Shown: piece after piece, positions 1 to 10,904 of the stretch | Layout of the letters: each line of letters opens with the position of its first letter | Position numbering within the stretch: the stretch's first letter is position 1 | Assembly: GCA_003024785.1 (NCBI GenBank) | Contig: PUQB01000333.1 | Location: 124,001 to 188,000, forward strand | Source: Selaginella tamariscina | Taxonomy: Eukaryota > Streptophyta > Lycopodiopsida > Selaginellales > Selaginellaceae | Length of the DNA: 64,000 bases | Reading direction: 5' to 3' | Translations under genes and position numbers: made by a program | The notes under the pieces: model-generated | The model's database searches: none | What the model saw: the letters and a program-made list of their open reading frames with translations, nothing else | Told to the model about the DNA's origin: nothing

Positions 1-230
1 TAATGGTATGTACACATCCGGACTTAGCATTTGCAGTGGGACATGTCTCTCAGTTTCTCAAGACTCCAAGACATGTCCACTAGCTTGCCGTCAAACGAAT
101 TTTATGCTACCTCAAGGGAACTCAAATTTTTTTGCTCTCATATGTGTTACATACATTGTTTGCTGGTACTCTAGAACATATGGACACAAGCGCCATGCCA
201 CCTAAGCATCAGTTTAATTGAGTACGGTGA
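1..230 (+). pseudogene. Copia retrotransposon fragment (start of RNase H region)
   Basis: The translated stretch contains PDLAFAVGHVSQFL followed by a LAVKRIL-CYLKGTQ-like segment, the usual Ty1/Copia sequence between reverse transcriptase and RNase H. It matches the DNA at about 9760-9900 of this window closely but not identically, so it belongs to a second copy of a related element. It enters from before base 1, and coding similarity ends near base 215. A TGTGGGAGAATA string at 272-283 resembles the presumed LTR start at 10682, so an internally deleted element followed by its LTR is possible. One or more frame breaks are visible. Confidence 0.65.
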
Positions 231-239
231 TAATTATAA

Positions 240-2760
240 ACAAAAATAAAATATACATCAGGATGTAGCACCATGTGGGAGAATACCTTTGTATAAATTA
301 TTATTAATCTTATAATTTAAAAGAGATTAACCAGATATAAATATATTAATTAATATATTTAAAAATAAATTAAGCTTCAGTGAGAAAATATGTGTATGTA
401 CATTTATGACATACAATATAGAGATTCAATATGTTAATTAAGTCATGTAAGTGTTAAAATTACATATTTATTTATTTTATATATATATTTAAAATTATGT
501 TAAATTTATTTTAATACTAAAAGAATTTCAGTATTCACTTATAAGATAATAACCAAATATGTAACATAAAAACTATTTTAATTTTTAAACTTAATATATA
601 TTTCGATTAGATTCATTTTACTCAAATTTAACAATTAAAATAATATAATATAGAAATTTCTTCTTATTTTAAATTTATAATTATAATTTTTTCAGTTGTT
701 AAATTTATTTTAAACTTTTTACATTGCTTTTTATTGCATAAAACTAAATTAATTTTTTGTTAGTTTAAGCTTTCTCATTAGTATAAATATAAAAAACGAA
801 AATATAATTAAAATTGGAAGTATCCTAGACTATGGTTGTAAACATAAGTAGCTTATTAAATTAATTTTAAGAAAAAAATTATTAAAATGATAAATTTGAA
901 TAGTAACGATCTCCTTATGCACATTTTCTAATGTCAGGTGGTAACTAGCTATTTTTTTACTAATTAGTTTTTTGCCTATTGGTTATTTAAAATTTGGAAG
1001 TGTGTGACGTTTACATGGCACTTATGTGGCCTCTATGACTTTTTTTGTGATGGCCAAATAATTGGGTAATTTTAATTAATTTAAATAATTATTTAACATA
1101 AATTATGTTAAAAAGTTTAATTCACTATTTAAAAATACAATAGTTAGGTAAAAAACAATAATTTCTAAAGGCTCTCTCACGCTCCTCTTGCATGTAAATA
1201 ATATTGAATTTATAAATTTATGTTTATAAATTTAAAGGAGGTTTATGAAATTCCATAAACCTTGTACAAATTTATAAACACAAATTTATATACATATAAA
1301 TGTTTATCTATGTACATTGTATGATTAGATATACAATATATATTTATGGTTTCTGATTCGTGCATATTGCACATTCGAGTCCGTATAAAAACTACGTAAG
1401 TTTGTGTGTGTGATATCTGCATATTTTACAGTGCAAAATATAATATTAATTACTTAATTCATGGGAATAAGATATTTCAAGAATATAATGAGCATGATCT
1501 TTGTAACTTTAGTACAGTGTAATATGGTTTTTGCAAAAAGGTATTTCTAGAAGCATTTACATCCTCATATACAATACACTATATATATATGTGCATGTAC
1601 ATATATGGACTGTATATATAACTATTTTAATTCATGTGATGTTTAAGAATTAATTAATAAATGTGTGCATAATTTTTAATTTAGTTAACCAATAAATGGA
1701 AACCTACAGTAATACTTTTATCAATGACATGGCATTTTCTAAATTTACTATGGGTCAAATAATCACTTGCTAATGAAAAATGTGCATTATGATATATTTA
1801 AAAAGATAATTTTTAAAAATGTAGTGGCATCTCGTATTTTATAAATTGATATTAAACATTTTTAATACTAAATTAAAATTATTTATGCACAAATATATAA
1901 ATAAATAATAAAATGGTGTGATTTTGCATTTACATGAATTAAATAACATATTAAAATCTTCATATTATATGTTCATAGATGTACATACACACATTTTTTC
2001 ACCTTGGGAAGCTTAATTTATCTTAAATATATTTATTCTTGTTAATGTCTTTTTAAATTTTAAAATTAATATAATTAAATTGATACTTAAGTGACATGCC
2101 ACACCAGCAAGTGACATCATTTAACACATACATCCTAAATGTATTGCATCAAGTCAGGATGCAGAAGTAAAAATGAAGTAAACATCTTAATTAGTATATA
2201 TTAAACATATTTACTGATGTGGCATTTGCCCTAAAAAAAATAATTTGTCATACTCATATTGGCAGCCCTCACAAGCGAATTTTATTTGAATACGGTGGAT
2301 AAAATATAATAAAGCACATATACCATTTATTTTGTTTGTATAGATATGTTCTTTTTTTATATAATTACATCAAAGTAATTTCAATTAATAATTTTTTTTA
2401 AATGTATAAAATAAACTTTTCAAATGCTAAACAGTTGAATTAAGGACAATTTCTTCCATGCATATTATAACGTGTGTGCGTGGAATCGTCGTGGATGGAC
2501 GTTGTCCATATTTTTCGAAGAGTTTACCAATGTACATGAAGTATTAACAATAACTTATATTATCATATTATATTAATAAATCTTTATTGCATATGCTTAT
2601 ATTAGAGTAATTCACCAGTTAAAATCTTATCCCATGTAACATAACTGTATTGACAATCTAGTTTGTTTGTAAACATACTGATAATTTGTATATAGTATAT
2701 TCTTTGAATAGACATAAACTATTATTATTTTGATTTTAAACATTTATAATTTTAATAACG
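240..2760. other. AT-rich intergenic DNA with a dispersed repeat
   Basis: No coding region is supported. The sequence is dominated by A/T tracts. A segment at about 320-420 (AATTAAGCTTCAGTGAGAAAA and flanks) resembles 44860-44960 in the same orientation. A related segment at about 2000-2110 (CTTAAGTGACATGCCA and flanks) is in the opposite orientation and matches the complement of 44820-44930. This suggests a non-autonomous dispersed element with inverted ends, but its exact boundaries were not resolved. Confidence 0.5.
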
Positions 2761-2766
2761 TTCAAA

Positions 2767-2839
2767 GCCTTCCTAGCTCAGCCGGTAGAGCGCATGACTT
2801 TTAATCATGTGGTCATGGGTTCGACTCCCATGGATGGCG
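2767..2839 (+). tRNA. tRNA-Lys (anticodon UUU)
   Basis: A 73-base cloverleaf can be drawn: acceptor GCCTTCC/GGATGGC with one T-T mismatch at the fourth pair, D arm GCTC/GAGC, anticodon arm CATGA-CTTTTAA-TCATG with anticodon TTT, five-base variable loop, and T arm ATGGG-TTCGACT-CCCAT. There is no intron. The internal A box (TAGCTCAGCCGG) and B box (GGTTCGACTCC) fit RNA polymerase III promoters. A CAA motif lies just upstream (GTTCAAA), as is common for plant tRNA genes. The first T run of four or more lies about 40 bases downstream or further, so a compact terminator is not obvious. Confidence 0.93.
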
Positions 2840-3740
2840 AATTGATGTAGCTATTAGATGGTACAAAAAAATTTACATATGTTGAGATATTTACCCTCAC
2901 TAGCTTAAGCAAATTATTGTAATAATGTATCAGTCCCAATTATTAAATTCAGTTAATGGTTTGCAAATGAGCTTAAAGTAGTTTAGATGTACGATTACGT
3001 AACTAAAGAAGGTATTAAGGTTTAATAACCAACACTCATCGTGAGTTTTTTTTTTAGGTTTTTTGAAGGATATTAGAGGCAATCGCTGTAATTTAACCTT
3101 TAAATTATTATTAATTATGAATTTCTTTCTATTACAAAGCAAACATCTATAGTATAATGTCTATTGTTTTTAAAAGAGTATGTGGACTGTAAAACCTATG
3201 ATCATGAATATTAAGAGGTTAATTTAAATATTAGAAAAAAATAAATTCATTTTTAATCTAATCTCATAGTTGTCAAATTTTTATTTATTAAATTACGTTT
3301 ACATGCTGTTGTTGTGCGTGTGTATGTGTTGCTTTATAATGTAGTCATGTAACTTTTGTATTGCAGGCCGTGTCCGTGAATATCGTAGAGTTAGAATAAG
3401 CAATATACGGATACGCGCATGTTATTAATATATGGTCATCTTTGCATCTGAATTATATATATCATCTTATAAATTCATTTTTTATAAACCAAAAGCATTA
3501 AGATAATTATACATCTTATGATTTTGTACTAAAACTCCTCTCTCTCTCTCTTATATCGTACGAGACTTTCCACACAAATCCATTTTACCAATATGCTTAT
3601 TATTGAGAATATTTAGTTTGTATGACATGAGATCACATGATTAAGCAACCGGTGGTGTTCATTGTTTAAAGCAGTGAAGATGTATATAATTAACTTGGAG
3701 TATATAATTCCTGGCATGGCTTCTGAATGAGATGTGTTTG
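2840..3740. other. AT-rich intergenic DNA
   Basis: No gene is supported. It contains a short (CT) run at about 3537-3552 and otherwise mixed A/T-rich sequence, leading into the tandem repeats upstream of the Copia gag remnant. Confidence 0.5.
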
Positions 3741-3750
3741 AAGTGTTGAT

Positions 3751-3985
3751 GAGAAGGACTTCCATGGATGGAAGTCACAAATGGAATTTTTTTTTATGAA
3801 AAAAGAATCTGTTGGGAATCGTTTTGGGGATGTAGGAAAGACTTCCATTGGATGAGAAAGTCACAAAATGAAATATTCTTTGATAATGGAAAAAAAGAAT
3901 CTGTGGGGAATGTTTTGGGATTGAGATGGAAGTCACAAATGAAATATTTTTGTATGGAAAGAATCTGTGGGGAATCGTTCTAGAG
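3751..3985 (+). repeat. Three-unit tandem repeat, about 75-80 bp per unit, upstream of Copia gag
   Basis: Three imperfect units each contain GAAGTCACAAATG-like, GAAAAAAGAATCTGTGGGGAA-like and TTTTGGGATT/GGATG-like segments. The array ends about 25 bases before the apparent gag start at 4012. Its place suggests part of the element's LTR or untranslated leader, but the LTR edge could not be fixed. Confidence 0.7.
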
Positions 3986-4011
3986 TTGATCCCAAGCTGG
4001 CAGCAGTAAAC

Positions 4012-4690
4012 ATGGATGCGGTCAAGGAGTGAACCAAGTTGGACACTCCACACTTGGCATTCTTGGACGCACCGTGGGAAAATCTATAAATGTCATCTCT
4101 ATACTCATAAAACCTCAAAACATAATTGTGAAGCCTTGAAGCTAGTGCTTGGTAAGACCACCAAGACGAACTTGATTGAGATGAAGACAAAGTTTGGTGG
4201 CATACTTAACGGAGATTTTGTAAGTAGACTTAAAAGGCATTGTCAAGCAAATCAAGGCTCTTTAAACACCAACAAAGGTTGAAGACAGTGACATTGTAAC
4301 AATGTTCTTGGAGGGCATTCCTAATGTGTTCGAGCTTGCTTCATGTGGACAAGATGAGATTTTAACAAAGTTGTCAATGAGATGCTTGCCTTCGAGATCC
4401 AACTCTTGGTTTGGCCATGTTTGCTGCCAAGAAAAGGTGTTGTGTCTGGGACATACTCGGGCCACGCTAGAACAATGCCACCAAGGGCAACAACAACAAT
4501 GATCAACCATACAAGAAAATGATTAAGAAGTGGAAGAACAATGGACTTTGCAACACTTGCAAGAAATCAAGACATTTTGCTCGTGATTGTTGAGATGAAG
4601 TTTGCCAAGCAAGCCAAGGGAAACCAAAAAGGCAAGCAAGCTGCTAATTTTGCAGGAGTAGAGGATGATGCTATAAGTGATGGTAGTCCT
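4012..4690 (+). pseudogene. Copia gag remnant with CCHC zinc knuckle
   Basis: From an ATG at 4012 (MDAVKE...) several frames must be combined to follow a gag-like protein of roughly 220 residues. The clearest motif is CNTCKKSRHFARDC at 4549-4590, a CX2CX4HX4C zinc knuckle that binds RNA in retroelement nucleocapsids. Just upstream, an Asn-rich stretch followed by basic residues (QPYKKMIKKW) is also typical of plant Copia gag. Many stops and frameshifts show decay. The protease follows directly. Confidence 0.7.
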
Positions 4691-4692
4691 TC

Positions 4693-5010
4693 ATGGCTTC
4701 TAGCATTGACCTCCATGCTCTCGCTACTAGGGATTTTGAGTTTGGCCTTTTAGATCGAAGAGAAGTCGTGTGGTTGGATAGTGGAGCTAACCAACACATG
4801 ATACATATTCAAGAATTATTTAGCCGGTTGGAGCCACTTCTAGATAACAAGAGGATTTTCTTGGGTGATGACTACTCACACAGTGTGTTTGGAGTCAGGA
4901 CCATCAAAGTTCGTCTTGCCTCTGGACAGGTTGTGGTTGTGAACAGTGTATATTTTGTTCTTAGTCAAAAAGACTCTTCTCTGTTGGCAAGGTTGCAGAC
5001 TACAATATGA
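4693..5010 (+). pseudogene. Copia aspartic protease remnant
   Basis: An open frame of 105 codons holds VVWLDSGANQHM at about residues 25-36. The D-S-G-A triad is the active-site motif of retroelement aspartic proteases, and the following histidine fits the plant Copia form. The segment IFLGDDYSHSVFG-to-VKVRLASG-like continues the Copia protease to pre-integrase pattern. It ends in a stop at 5008-5010 where the polyprotein would normally continue, so this is a decayed part of the Copia pol. Confidence 0.75.
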
Positions 5011-5149
5011 ATCTTATCGTCAATAAAATATAGTGCTTAATCATGAAGAACAACCAAATCGTAGCAAGTGGGAGACATTATGCTGGCTTGTAAAGACTTA
5101 ATGCAGTGGTAGAGTACCTAGAACAGCCTTGACAATAGCTGATGTTTGC

Positions 5150-6180
5150 AGGTCCCCATTCTCTAGTGGATCTTCAGACATAGCATCGTCAATTGGGACA
5201 CACAAACCTCTAGGACATTGAAAGACTTGCAAGCAAACGCATGGCTGATGGGCTTCACATTACCTCACAGTTGTTGACATTTTATGAATCATGTGTGCTA
5301 GCAAAGCAACACAAATTCCCATTTAAGTCTGGTGCTGCCACAAGAGCTACAAAATCTTGGAACTAGTCCGCTCTGATGTTTGCATGATGCCCGTGTTGTC
5401 CAAAGATAACAAGCGTTACTTTGTGACTTTTGTGGACAAATTACTCACGCATGATTGTTATTAAGAAAGTCTAAGGTGATCGAAGAGTTCATCCTATTCA
5501 AGACTCGAGCAAAGCTTTAGACAGGCAAGAAACTTGAAAAGTTTTGCAGCAACGATGGCAGAGAATACACCTCCAAGCAATTCATCAAGCTTTTTATGAT
5601 GCTGCATCGAGAGACAGTACTTAATCCCAAACACCCAACAATAGAACGGAGCAAACATGACACTCCAAGAAGCTGCCTACTCCCTTCTTTGAGATGCTGG
5701 TTGTCAAAGACTTTTTGGTGCGATGCTATAGCAGTAGCAACATATCTAAGAAAGCGCTAGTTTACTTTGGTTGTCTCTAACTAGACACCATACGAGTGTT
5801 GATACGGCAAGAAATCAATCTTAGGCACTTGAAATCTTTGGATGTGTGGTGATGCTCTTCTTAACCAAAGAATCATTCAGGTTCAAGAGCTTATCCCCAC
5901 GTTGCAAACAACGTTATAATTTCAAGCTTTGCATAGTAAACTTCACCTATATTGTAATGTAAATCAACACATGCAATTTGAAAAAGATGAAGGCGTACTT
6001 AGACATCCTCACAAACATCTTCTAGTCCTTGGGGGTAGCCATTGCTTCTCCTTCAATGTATCCCCCCGTTTTCTTCCAAAGAAGCAAAGTGACAAGCTTG
6101 TAAACTCAAGTCCCAAAGCTATCTCGTTGGGATATAGAGATCTGGCATGCATGCATGGTGGTATATGTTTATATTTATAT
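5150..6180 (+). pseudogene. Copia integrase remnant
   Basis: Frame-shifting translation gives short integrase-like strings: FCSNDGREYTSKQF (the second catalytic Asp region, D-G-REY) at about 5543-5585, VATYLRKR near 5740 (the 'A..YL.NR' region of Copia integrase), and LPKKQSDKLVNSSPKAISLGY at about 6070-6135, matching the end of Copia integrase (KL..K...C.FLGY). No single open frame spans it. It is severely decayed and cannot be active. Confidence 0.6.
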
Positions 6181-6817
6181 ATTTAACTACAACCACAAAG
6201 GGAGTTTGACAGATGTTACATCTTGGAGATAAATTTATAAGTTTAAAGATAACAATAGGGTTAAAAATCATTAAATAGTTAAGCCCAAGCATGTCTTACT
6301 TCAAATTTGTTGGACGTGTAGTAAGTCATTGTGTTTGGTAAATGTCTCTTTCAACTAGCTCAAAATAACATATAAAGAAGTATTTACATAAACAAATACA
6401 TTTTAATATGATCTTTATATATAAATTACTATATACATATGAAGGCATACAAGCACTTCAGTTTGTCCAGCTCAAAGATCTTTCATAGTCGGATGTGATC
6501 TTTGACAAGTCTTGGACTTGTTCTCCTCGCAATCTTCCCGCAACCATCGACTCACCAGTTGAGTGTCAATGATTTGTGACAATTGCAAGTGATGACGAAA
6601 AAGATTTTAGCCCTAGAGTTGGAGCACTTCCAATACCAGACATGTCTCTAGCACTAGATCTTCATGCGGCTCTAAGCATTAGTGATGCAATAGTTCCAGC
6701 CCCAAGATGCAAGACCTTGGTGGGAGTGATTTCTTGGTCTAAAAGGCATGTAGGCAGTGAGTCAAGCTTGGGTGGGAACACCCAAGCTTCCCCCATTCTT
6801 TACAAATCCATTAGATT

Positions 6818-6965
6818 TATCACAACCTTTCCCTCTCCTCTTATGTCAATTAGGCAAATGGCCAATTGGTGTTTATGAGAGGCTCTTGGTCGTAATGACC
6901 CAGGTCGCCCACATATCTCACAATCTTTACCTAAGTAGTCAACCCACCAGGTTAGAACTATGATA
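6818..6965 (-). repeat. 3' LTR of nested small retrotransposon
   Basis: About 148 bp, similar to 8482-8643. The terminal dinucleotides have drifted (TATCATAG at the start, GTGATA at the end), and a block of about 14 bases in the middle of the other LTR is absent. Confidence 0.8.
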
Positions 6966-7402
6966 CTCTTCACCCATTTGAGAAAGTGGATGCCCTCATC
7001 CACAGACTTAAGGGGTTGTTACTATTCCTTCCTCCAGAAGGTGCAACTAGAGGCATTTCTAGGATTCAAGTCTTACTAACTTAATTTTTTAATAGCAAGT
7101 GTTTAGGAACATGATTAACTGGCTCACACTAAACCTTAAACCCTAAATTGAGAACACGACAAACAAAGTCCTTATATAACCTAAAAGTATGAAAGGTTTA
7201 GTTTTAAAAAGGCAATATTCATCCTTTTCAAATGCAAATAAAAGGGCGCTACGTAGAATTGGTTTATAGGTTTAGACTAATCAACAATCGAGTGTACATT
7301 CAATGGCCGACTTTCTAATTTTTTCGAAAGTGCAACAAAACAAAGTAAGCAGGATGTTCAATCTAACGAAATATTTTTTCCAAATAAAAGCAATCATTCA
7401 AA

Positions 7403-7726
7403 TTGTATTTCATTGGTTGCCCTCCCAAAGAGTGGTGGGCTAGTAAAAAGACGATAGAGGAACATAATAGCCACATCAACTCACTGATTACTAAGTACAA
7501 CGAGGACCACCCAGAACAAATCGAGGGCGTAATGAAACAGTTCTTACTTTTCACAGGTCTTCTACAGAGAGATAGTGTAGAATACATGACTAGACAGGAG
7601 TGTAACAATTATTTGGCTACCTACGAGAGAGTATATAATGTTCAATGTTTTGGATCTGTCCTGGGTGGTCCAAAACATAATATATTGCTGGAGAGAGGAG
7701 CAAAGTTCATTCAAAGCACATTGTAA
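7403..7726 (+). CDS. Uncharacterised 107-residue ORF inside the nested LTR element
   Basis: An open frame of 107 residues begins MYFIGCPPKEWWASKK. The composition looks like real protein (Trp pair, mixed charge, no low complexity), unlike most ORFs in this AT-rich window. It runs opposite to the LTR polarity. I do not recognise the family. It could be a captured host-gene fragment carried by the non-autonomous element, or chance. No ribosome or splice context supports expression. Confidence 0.3.
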   Translation: MYFIGCPPKEWWASKKTIEEHNSHINSLITKYNEDHPEQIEGVMKQFLLFTGLLQRDSVEYMTRQECNNYLATYERVYNVQCFGSVLGGPKHNILLERGAKFIQSTL

Positions 7727-8234
7727 AGTTCATTGAACTCCGTTATTGCTAGAGGAGGAGCCACTATCATAGGGCAATTGGTTATAAACATGGATGATGC
7801 ATTCAACCCAGATCTGGTATACGTAATGCTGTCAAGAACGACATGCAAGTCCAACTTGAAGCTATTGAGATGTTTGACATCAAACGATTGTGAACCTATT
7901 CCTTTATGAAACTTCTTGAATAAATTCAAAAGTTAACAAATATTATATTTAGTAAATGGAGTGGTTGTCCTTTACATTTAGTGTTCAGTCAATTTGTTAC
8001 AAAATGTTATATAACTAGAAAATTCTCGTCTTCCTACATAATTGCATGGTTAGCTAGTTAATCAAGTTCCTCTATTAAAATATTAAGTTAATAGGACTTG
8101 AACTCACAACCTCCTTATGGAAACCAAAGGAGCTAAGTAACCTGCCAATCCTGTAACACAAACACAAATTTTACTCATGCCCTTGATTCTAGAAGGTGCA
8201 ACCAGAGGCGTTTCTAATCACGCTTGGCTTTACT

Positions 8235-8425
8235 TACGCTTGACTTGTACCCAACTTACTGGCTATACTCACATCACATGTCAAAGTTCATGTGATCGAG
8301 GGTTTTAATTAGGCAAGGACAAGTGCACCAACCTTACTGGCTGTACTCGCATCACATGTCAAAGTTCATGTGATCGAGGGGTTTAGCTAGACAAGAACAA
8401 GTGTGCCAACCTTAGTGGTGTGAGC
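8235..8425 (+). repeat. Two-and-a-bit unit tandem repeat, about 82 bp, with internal palindrome
   Basis: The unit contains CTTACTGGCT-TACTC-CATCACATG followed by TCAAAGTTCATGTGATCGAGG, then TAG-CAAG-ACAAGTG, and is present twice with a partial third start (CCAACCTTAGTGG). CACATG-TCAAAGTT-CATGTG inside each unit is an inverted repeat able to form a hairpin. It lies next to the primer-binding site of the nested LTR element, within its internal region. Confidence 0.7.
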
Positions 8426-8481
8426 TTTAAGCAAAGTTCATTCTCTAATGAGAATCAAACCTGGACCGCTCTAATACCAAA

Positions 8482-8643
8482 TGTCAGAACATTTTCTTCT
8501 CCCCTTATGCCAATTAGGCAAAGAGTCAATTGGTGTTTATAAAGGGTCCCTAGTCGTAATGACGTAAGTATGCTTGGGTCTTTTTCCCACATATCCTACA
8601 ATCTTTACCCAAGTAGTCAACCCACCAGGTTAGAACTATGACA
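8482..8643 (-). repeat. 5' LTR of nested small retrotransposon
   Basis: About 162 bp, with TGTCA...TGACA inverted termini on the minus strand and a TTTATAAA-type TATA string near 8537-8544. It is similar over its length to 6818-6965. Confidence 0.8.
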
Positions 8644-8649
8644 AGATTG

Positions 8650-9735
8650 GTTACACTTACAGAAGTTAAAGTGCAATTTAGGAGAGGCTTGACCTTCGAT
8701 GCTTGACAAGCTTCACAACAGGATAAGCATACTTAGACAAATACAAGTAATTTTAATGCATTTTATTTCTCTATTGCTCCTCCAAAATTGTAGCAAACAA
8801 TGCTCGAGCTTCCAAATCTAGTTTTTTAGCTGCACTTTTCACAAGGCTGTGATATTCTCGTCCCAAGAATTTATGAGAAGCTCTCTCTAGTTCTGAGCAA
8901 GAGTAGTGGTGTGCAATAGCAAACTTAGAGTACTCGTCCCTCCTAGAGAATGGAACTTGGGAGCTCGTGGATTGTGCAAAAAACCAATCAAGACAATGTG
9001 AATCTTTTGACTCAAGACTGGCTTGGATGGCAACATCAAGTACAATGCCAGATTAATCACCAAAGGTAAAAGGCCTAGACCTAGATTATAACGAGACTTT
9101 TTCTTTGGTCGTGAAGATGGCATTGATTAGGCTCCTCCTCAACATTGCAACGCAACCGATCTCAAAGTGGAAGAGCTCAATGTCATCATAGCTTTCTTAA
9201 ATAGTGATTTGGACAAAGATATTTTTGTCATGCAACCCAAGGGATTTTTGGTCCAAGGAAAAAATGCAAAGTCTATAAAACTTTGCAAGGCGCTCTATGG
9301 ACTCAAGCAATCTCCACGGTAGTGGTATGAAAAGATGAATAGTTACCTTCTCTCCATTGGATTCATGAGCACCTCAGCAAACACCAACATCTATCTACAA
9401 AAGTTAGGTTCGATTTGCATTTACCTTGCTCTTTATGTCGACAATTGTCTTCTCTTATGTCCCACATAAAGGTGTTACTGAAGCTCAAGCACAAGTTACA
9501 TGCACATTTCAAGATAATGGACCTTGAACCTAATTGCTTCTGCCTCAGCATATAGTTCCTTCAAGATAGAGCGTCTGGCACCATTTAATTGTAGCAACGC
9601 AAATATAAAAAAAAAATTCTCTAGAAGTTTGGTCTTCTAGAGATCAACTCAGTAGCACACCAATGATGTTGGTTCTCAACTTAGTAAGGACCAAGCTCCT
9701 CAAACATTAGATGAGCAGGATCCCGTACAGGCAAA
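8650..9735 (+). pseudogene. Copia reverse transcriptase remnant
   Basis: Combined frames show DYNETFSLVVKM (normally DY.ETFSPV.K), DLDKDIFVMQPKGFLV (D..E.I.M.QP.GF.V), then LCKALYGLKQSPR with a stop where Q would be, and WYEKMNSYL. These are standard Copia RT blocks. The catalytic YVDD box appears as YVDN at about 9437-9448, so the second Asp is lost. At least four frameshifts or stops occur. It resumes after the nested element at 6818-8643. Confidence 0.75.
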
Positions 9736-10380
9736 TGGTTGGTAGTCTCATCTACTTAGTGGTGTGTACACGTCCAGACTTAGCATTGCAATGGACAAGT
9801 CTCTTAGTTTCTTGAGACTCCAGAACATGTTCACAGGCTTGCTGTGAAACGAATTTTCCACTGCCTCAAGGAACTCAGAATTTTGCTCTCACTTATGATA
9901 AAGTTCCTACTAAAAGTATGCGCTTATTCAGTTTCACATATGCAAATTTTGCATGCAAGGTTGATCAGAGAAAGTCTGCCTCTGGTTACATATTCACTCT
10001 TGGAAGCAGCGGTAGACAATTATCATGCTCTCTTCGACTAAAGCGGAATATGTAGCAGTAACACAAGCAGCTAAGGAGTGCAGTTGGCTTTGCCAACTTT
10101 TGGATGAACTTGGTTATCCTCAAAATGTAGCATCATCGGTTTATTGTGATAATCTTGATACGATTGCTCTCACAAACAACGCTCGGTACCAGTGGAGGAC
10201 CAAGCACATCCAGGTGCACTTTCATTTTATTCGAGATCAACTACTACACTGCCCGACTGCATATATCTTTACCAAGGCTCTCCAGCTCACATGTTTTCAA
10301 CGACACTTAAGACACTTGGCGTCAACAAGATCTTTACTAAGAGTGAGCGAGTGGGAATGATACAAGATATTTCTGCATAA
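9735..10380 (+). pseudogene. Copia RNase H remnant
   Basis: Recognisable strings are MVGSLIYLVVCTRPDLA at about 9735, KSASGYIFTLGS at about 9972-10008, and STKAEYVAVTQAAKECSWL from about 10031, which give the Copia RNase H order (K-S-SGY.F.L, S-ST-AEY.A...A.KE..WL). HIQVHFHFIRDQL near 10207 continues the C-terminal part (H..HFIRD). Frameshifts occur between the segments. This is the same region as the fragment at 1-230. Confidence 0.8.
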
Positions 10381-10670
10381 AGATATTCCTTCTAGTAGTT
10401 GGCTATGTAATTAGCAATTCAGCAGCATATGTAGCTTTTTTCTTTAGTACATATATAAGGGTGATATTGGGGGGATTCGTGCATTCTTGTTTCTCTCTTC
10501 TTGTTCGTATCTTGGTATCGGATGGAAGCGCATGGAGAATGCAGAAAGGCAGGGCAGAAGCGGCAGTACCCTGCAGACATGCAAGGAGAACCGAAGTAGA
10601 GGTGACTCGGTGACGACCACATGGAAATCAGATGGTGACCAAGTGACAATTAGAAGCCATATCATATCAG

Positions 10671-10700
10671 TTCAAGAGGGAGTGTGGAGAATATTTGCCT
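10671..10700 (+). promoter_or_regulatory. Candidate polypurine tract and LTR start of the Copia element
   Basis: CAAGAGGGAG is followed at once by TGTGGAGAATATTTGCC. Plant Copia elements usually show a purine tract ending in GGGAG right before an LTR that begins TGTTGG or TGTGG. A TGTGGGAGAATA string at 272 next to the other Copia fragment supports this being the LTR edge. Confidence 0.45.
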
Positions 10701-10904
10701 TGTATTATATGGTGTTCTTACGTGGATCACATGGATTAAATAATTCACGGTGTTCCTGTTTAAAAGAAGTTGAAGATGTACGGACTGATTGATGTGAGAA
10801 TTTTTAAGTGATATATATTTTCGATACTTATGCCTCTGTATGAATTTAATTTTTATATTTATTAATTTTTGAATATTTGTCTTTCTATTCGTCGCTGCAG
10901 GATC

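Larger units (their letters stand above)
6818..8643 (-). mobile_element. Small nested LTR retrotransposon (TRIM/LARD-like), minus strand
   Basis: Two direct repeats of about 150-160 bp (6818-6965 and 8482-8643) flank about 1.5 kb. Read on the minus strand, the 5' LTR begins TGTCATAG and ends TTCTGACA. Two bases later comes TGGTATTAGAGCGGT (8465-8479), a primer-binding site of the initiator-methionine tRNA type. A purine-rich tract (AAATGGGTGAAGAG) lies just before the 3' LTR. Five bases, AGATT, are duplicated on both sides (6813-6817 and 8644-8648). No gag or pol is recognisable inside, so it would be non-autonomous. It lies inside the Copia element and is therefore younger than it. Confidence 0.85.
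3740..10790 (+). mobile_element. Decayed Ty1/Copia LTR retrotransposon, interrupted by a small LTR element
   Basis: Domains occur in Copia order on the plus strand: gag with zinc knuckle, aspartic protease, integrase remnants, reverse transcriptase and RNase H. Integrase before reverse transcriptase separates Copia from Gypsy. Stops and frameshifts occur throughout, so the element is not autonomous. A purine tract followed by TGTGGAGAATATT at about 10671-10695 looks like a polypurine tract and LTR start. The matching 5' LTR was not identified with confidence. The element is split between integrase and reverse transcriptase by a nested minus-strand LTR element at 6818-8643. Confidence 0.8.

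Noticed and set aside
3751-3985. The three-unit repeat as a satellite or CRISPR array
   Set aside because: Units abut without spacers and sit directly upstream of a Copia gag; a retroelement leader is a simpler explanation.
8235-8425. Possible CRISPR-like array
   Set aside because: Only two and a part units, the spacers are not unique sequences, and the setting is a plant retroelement.
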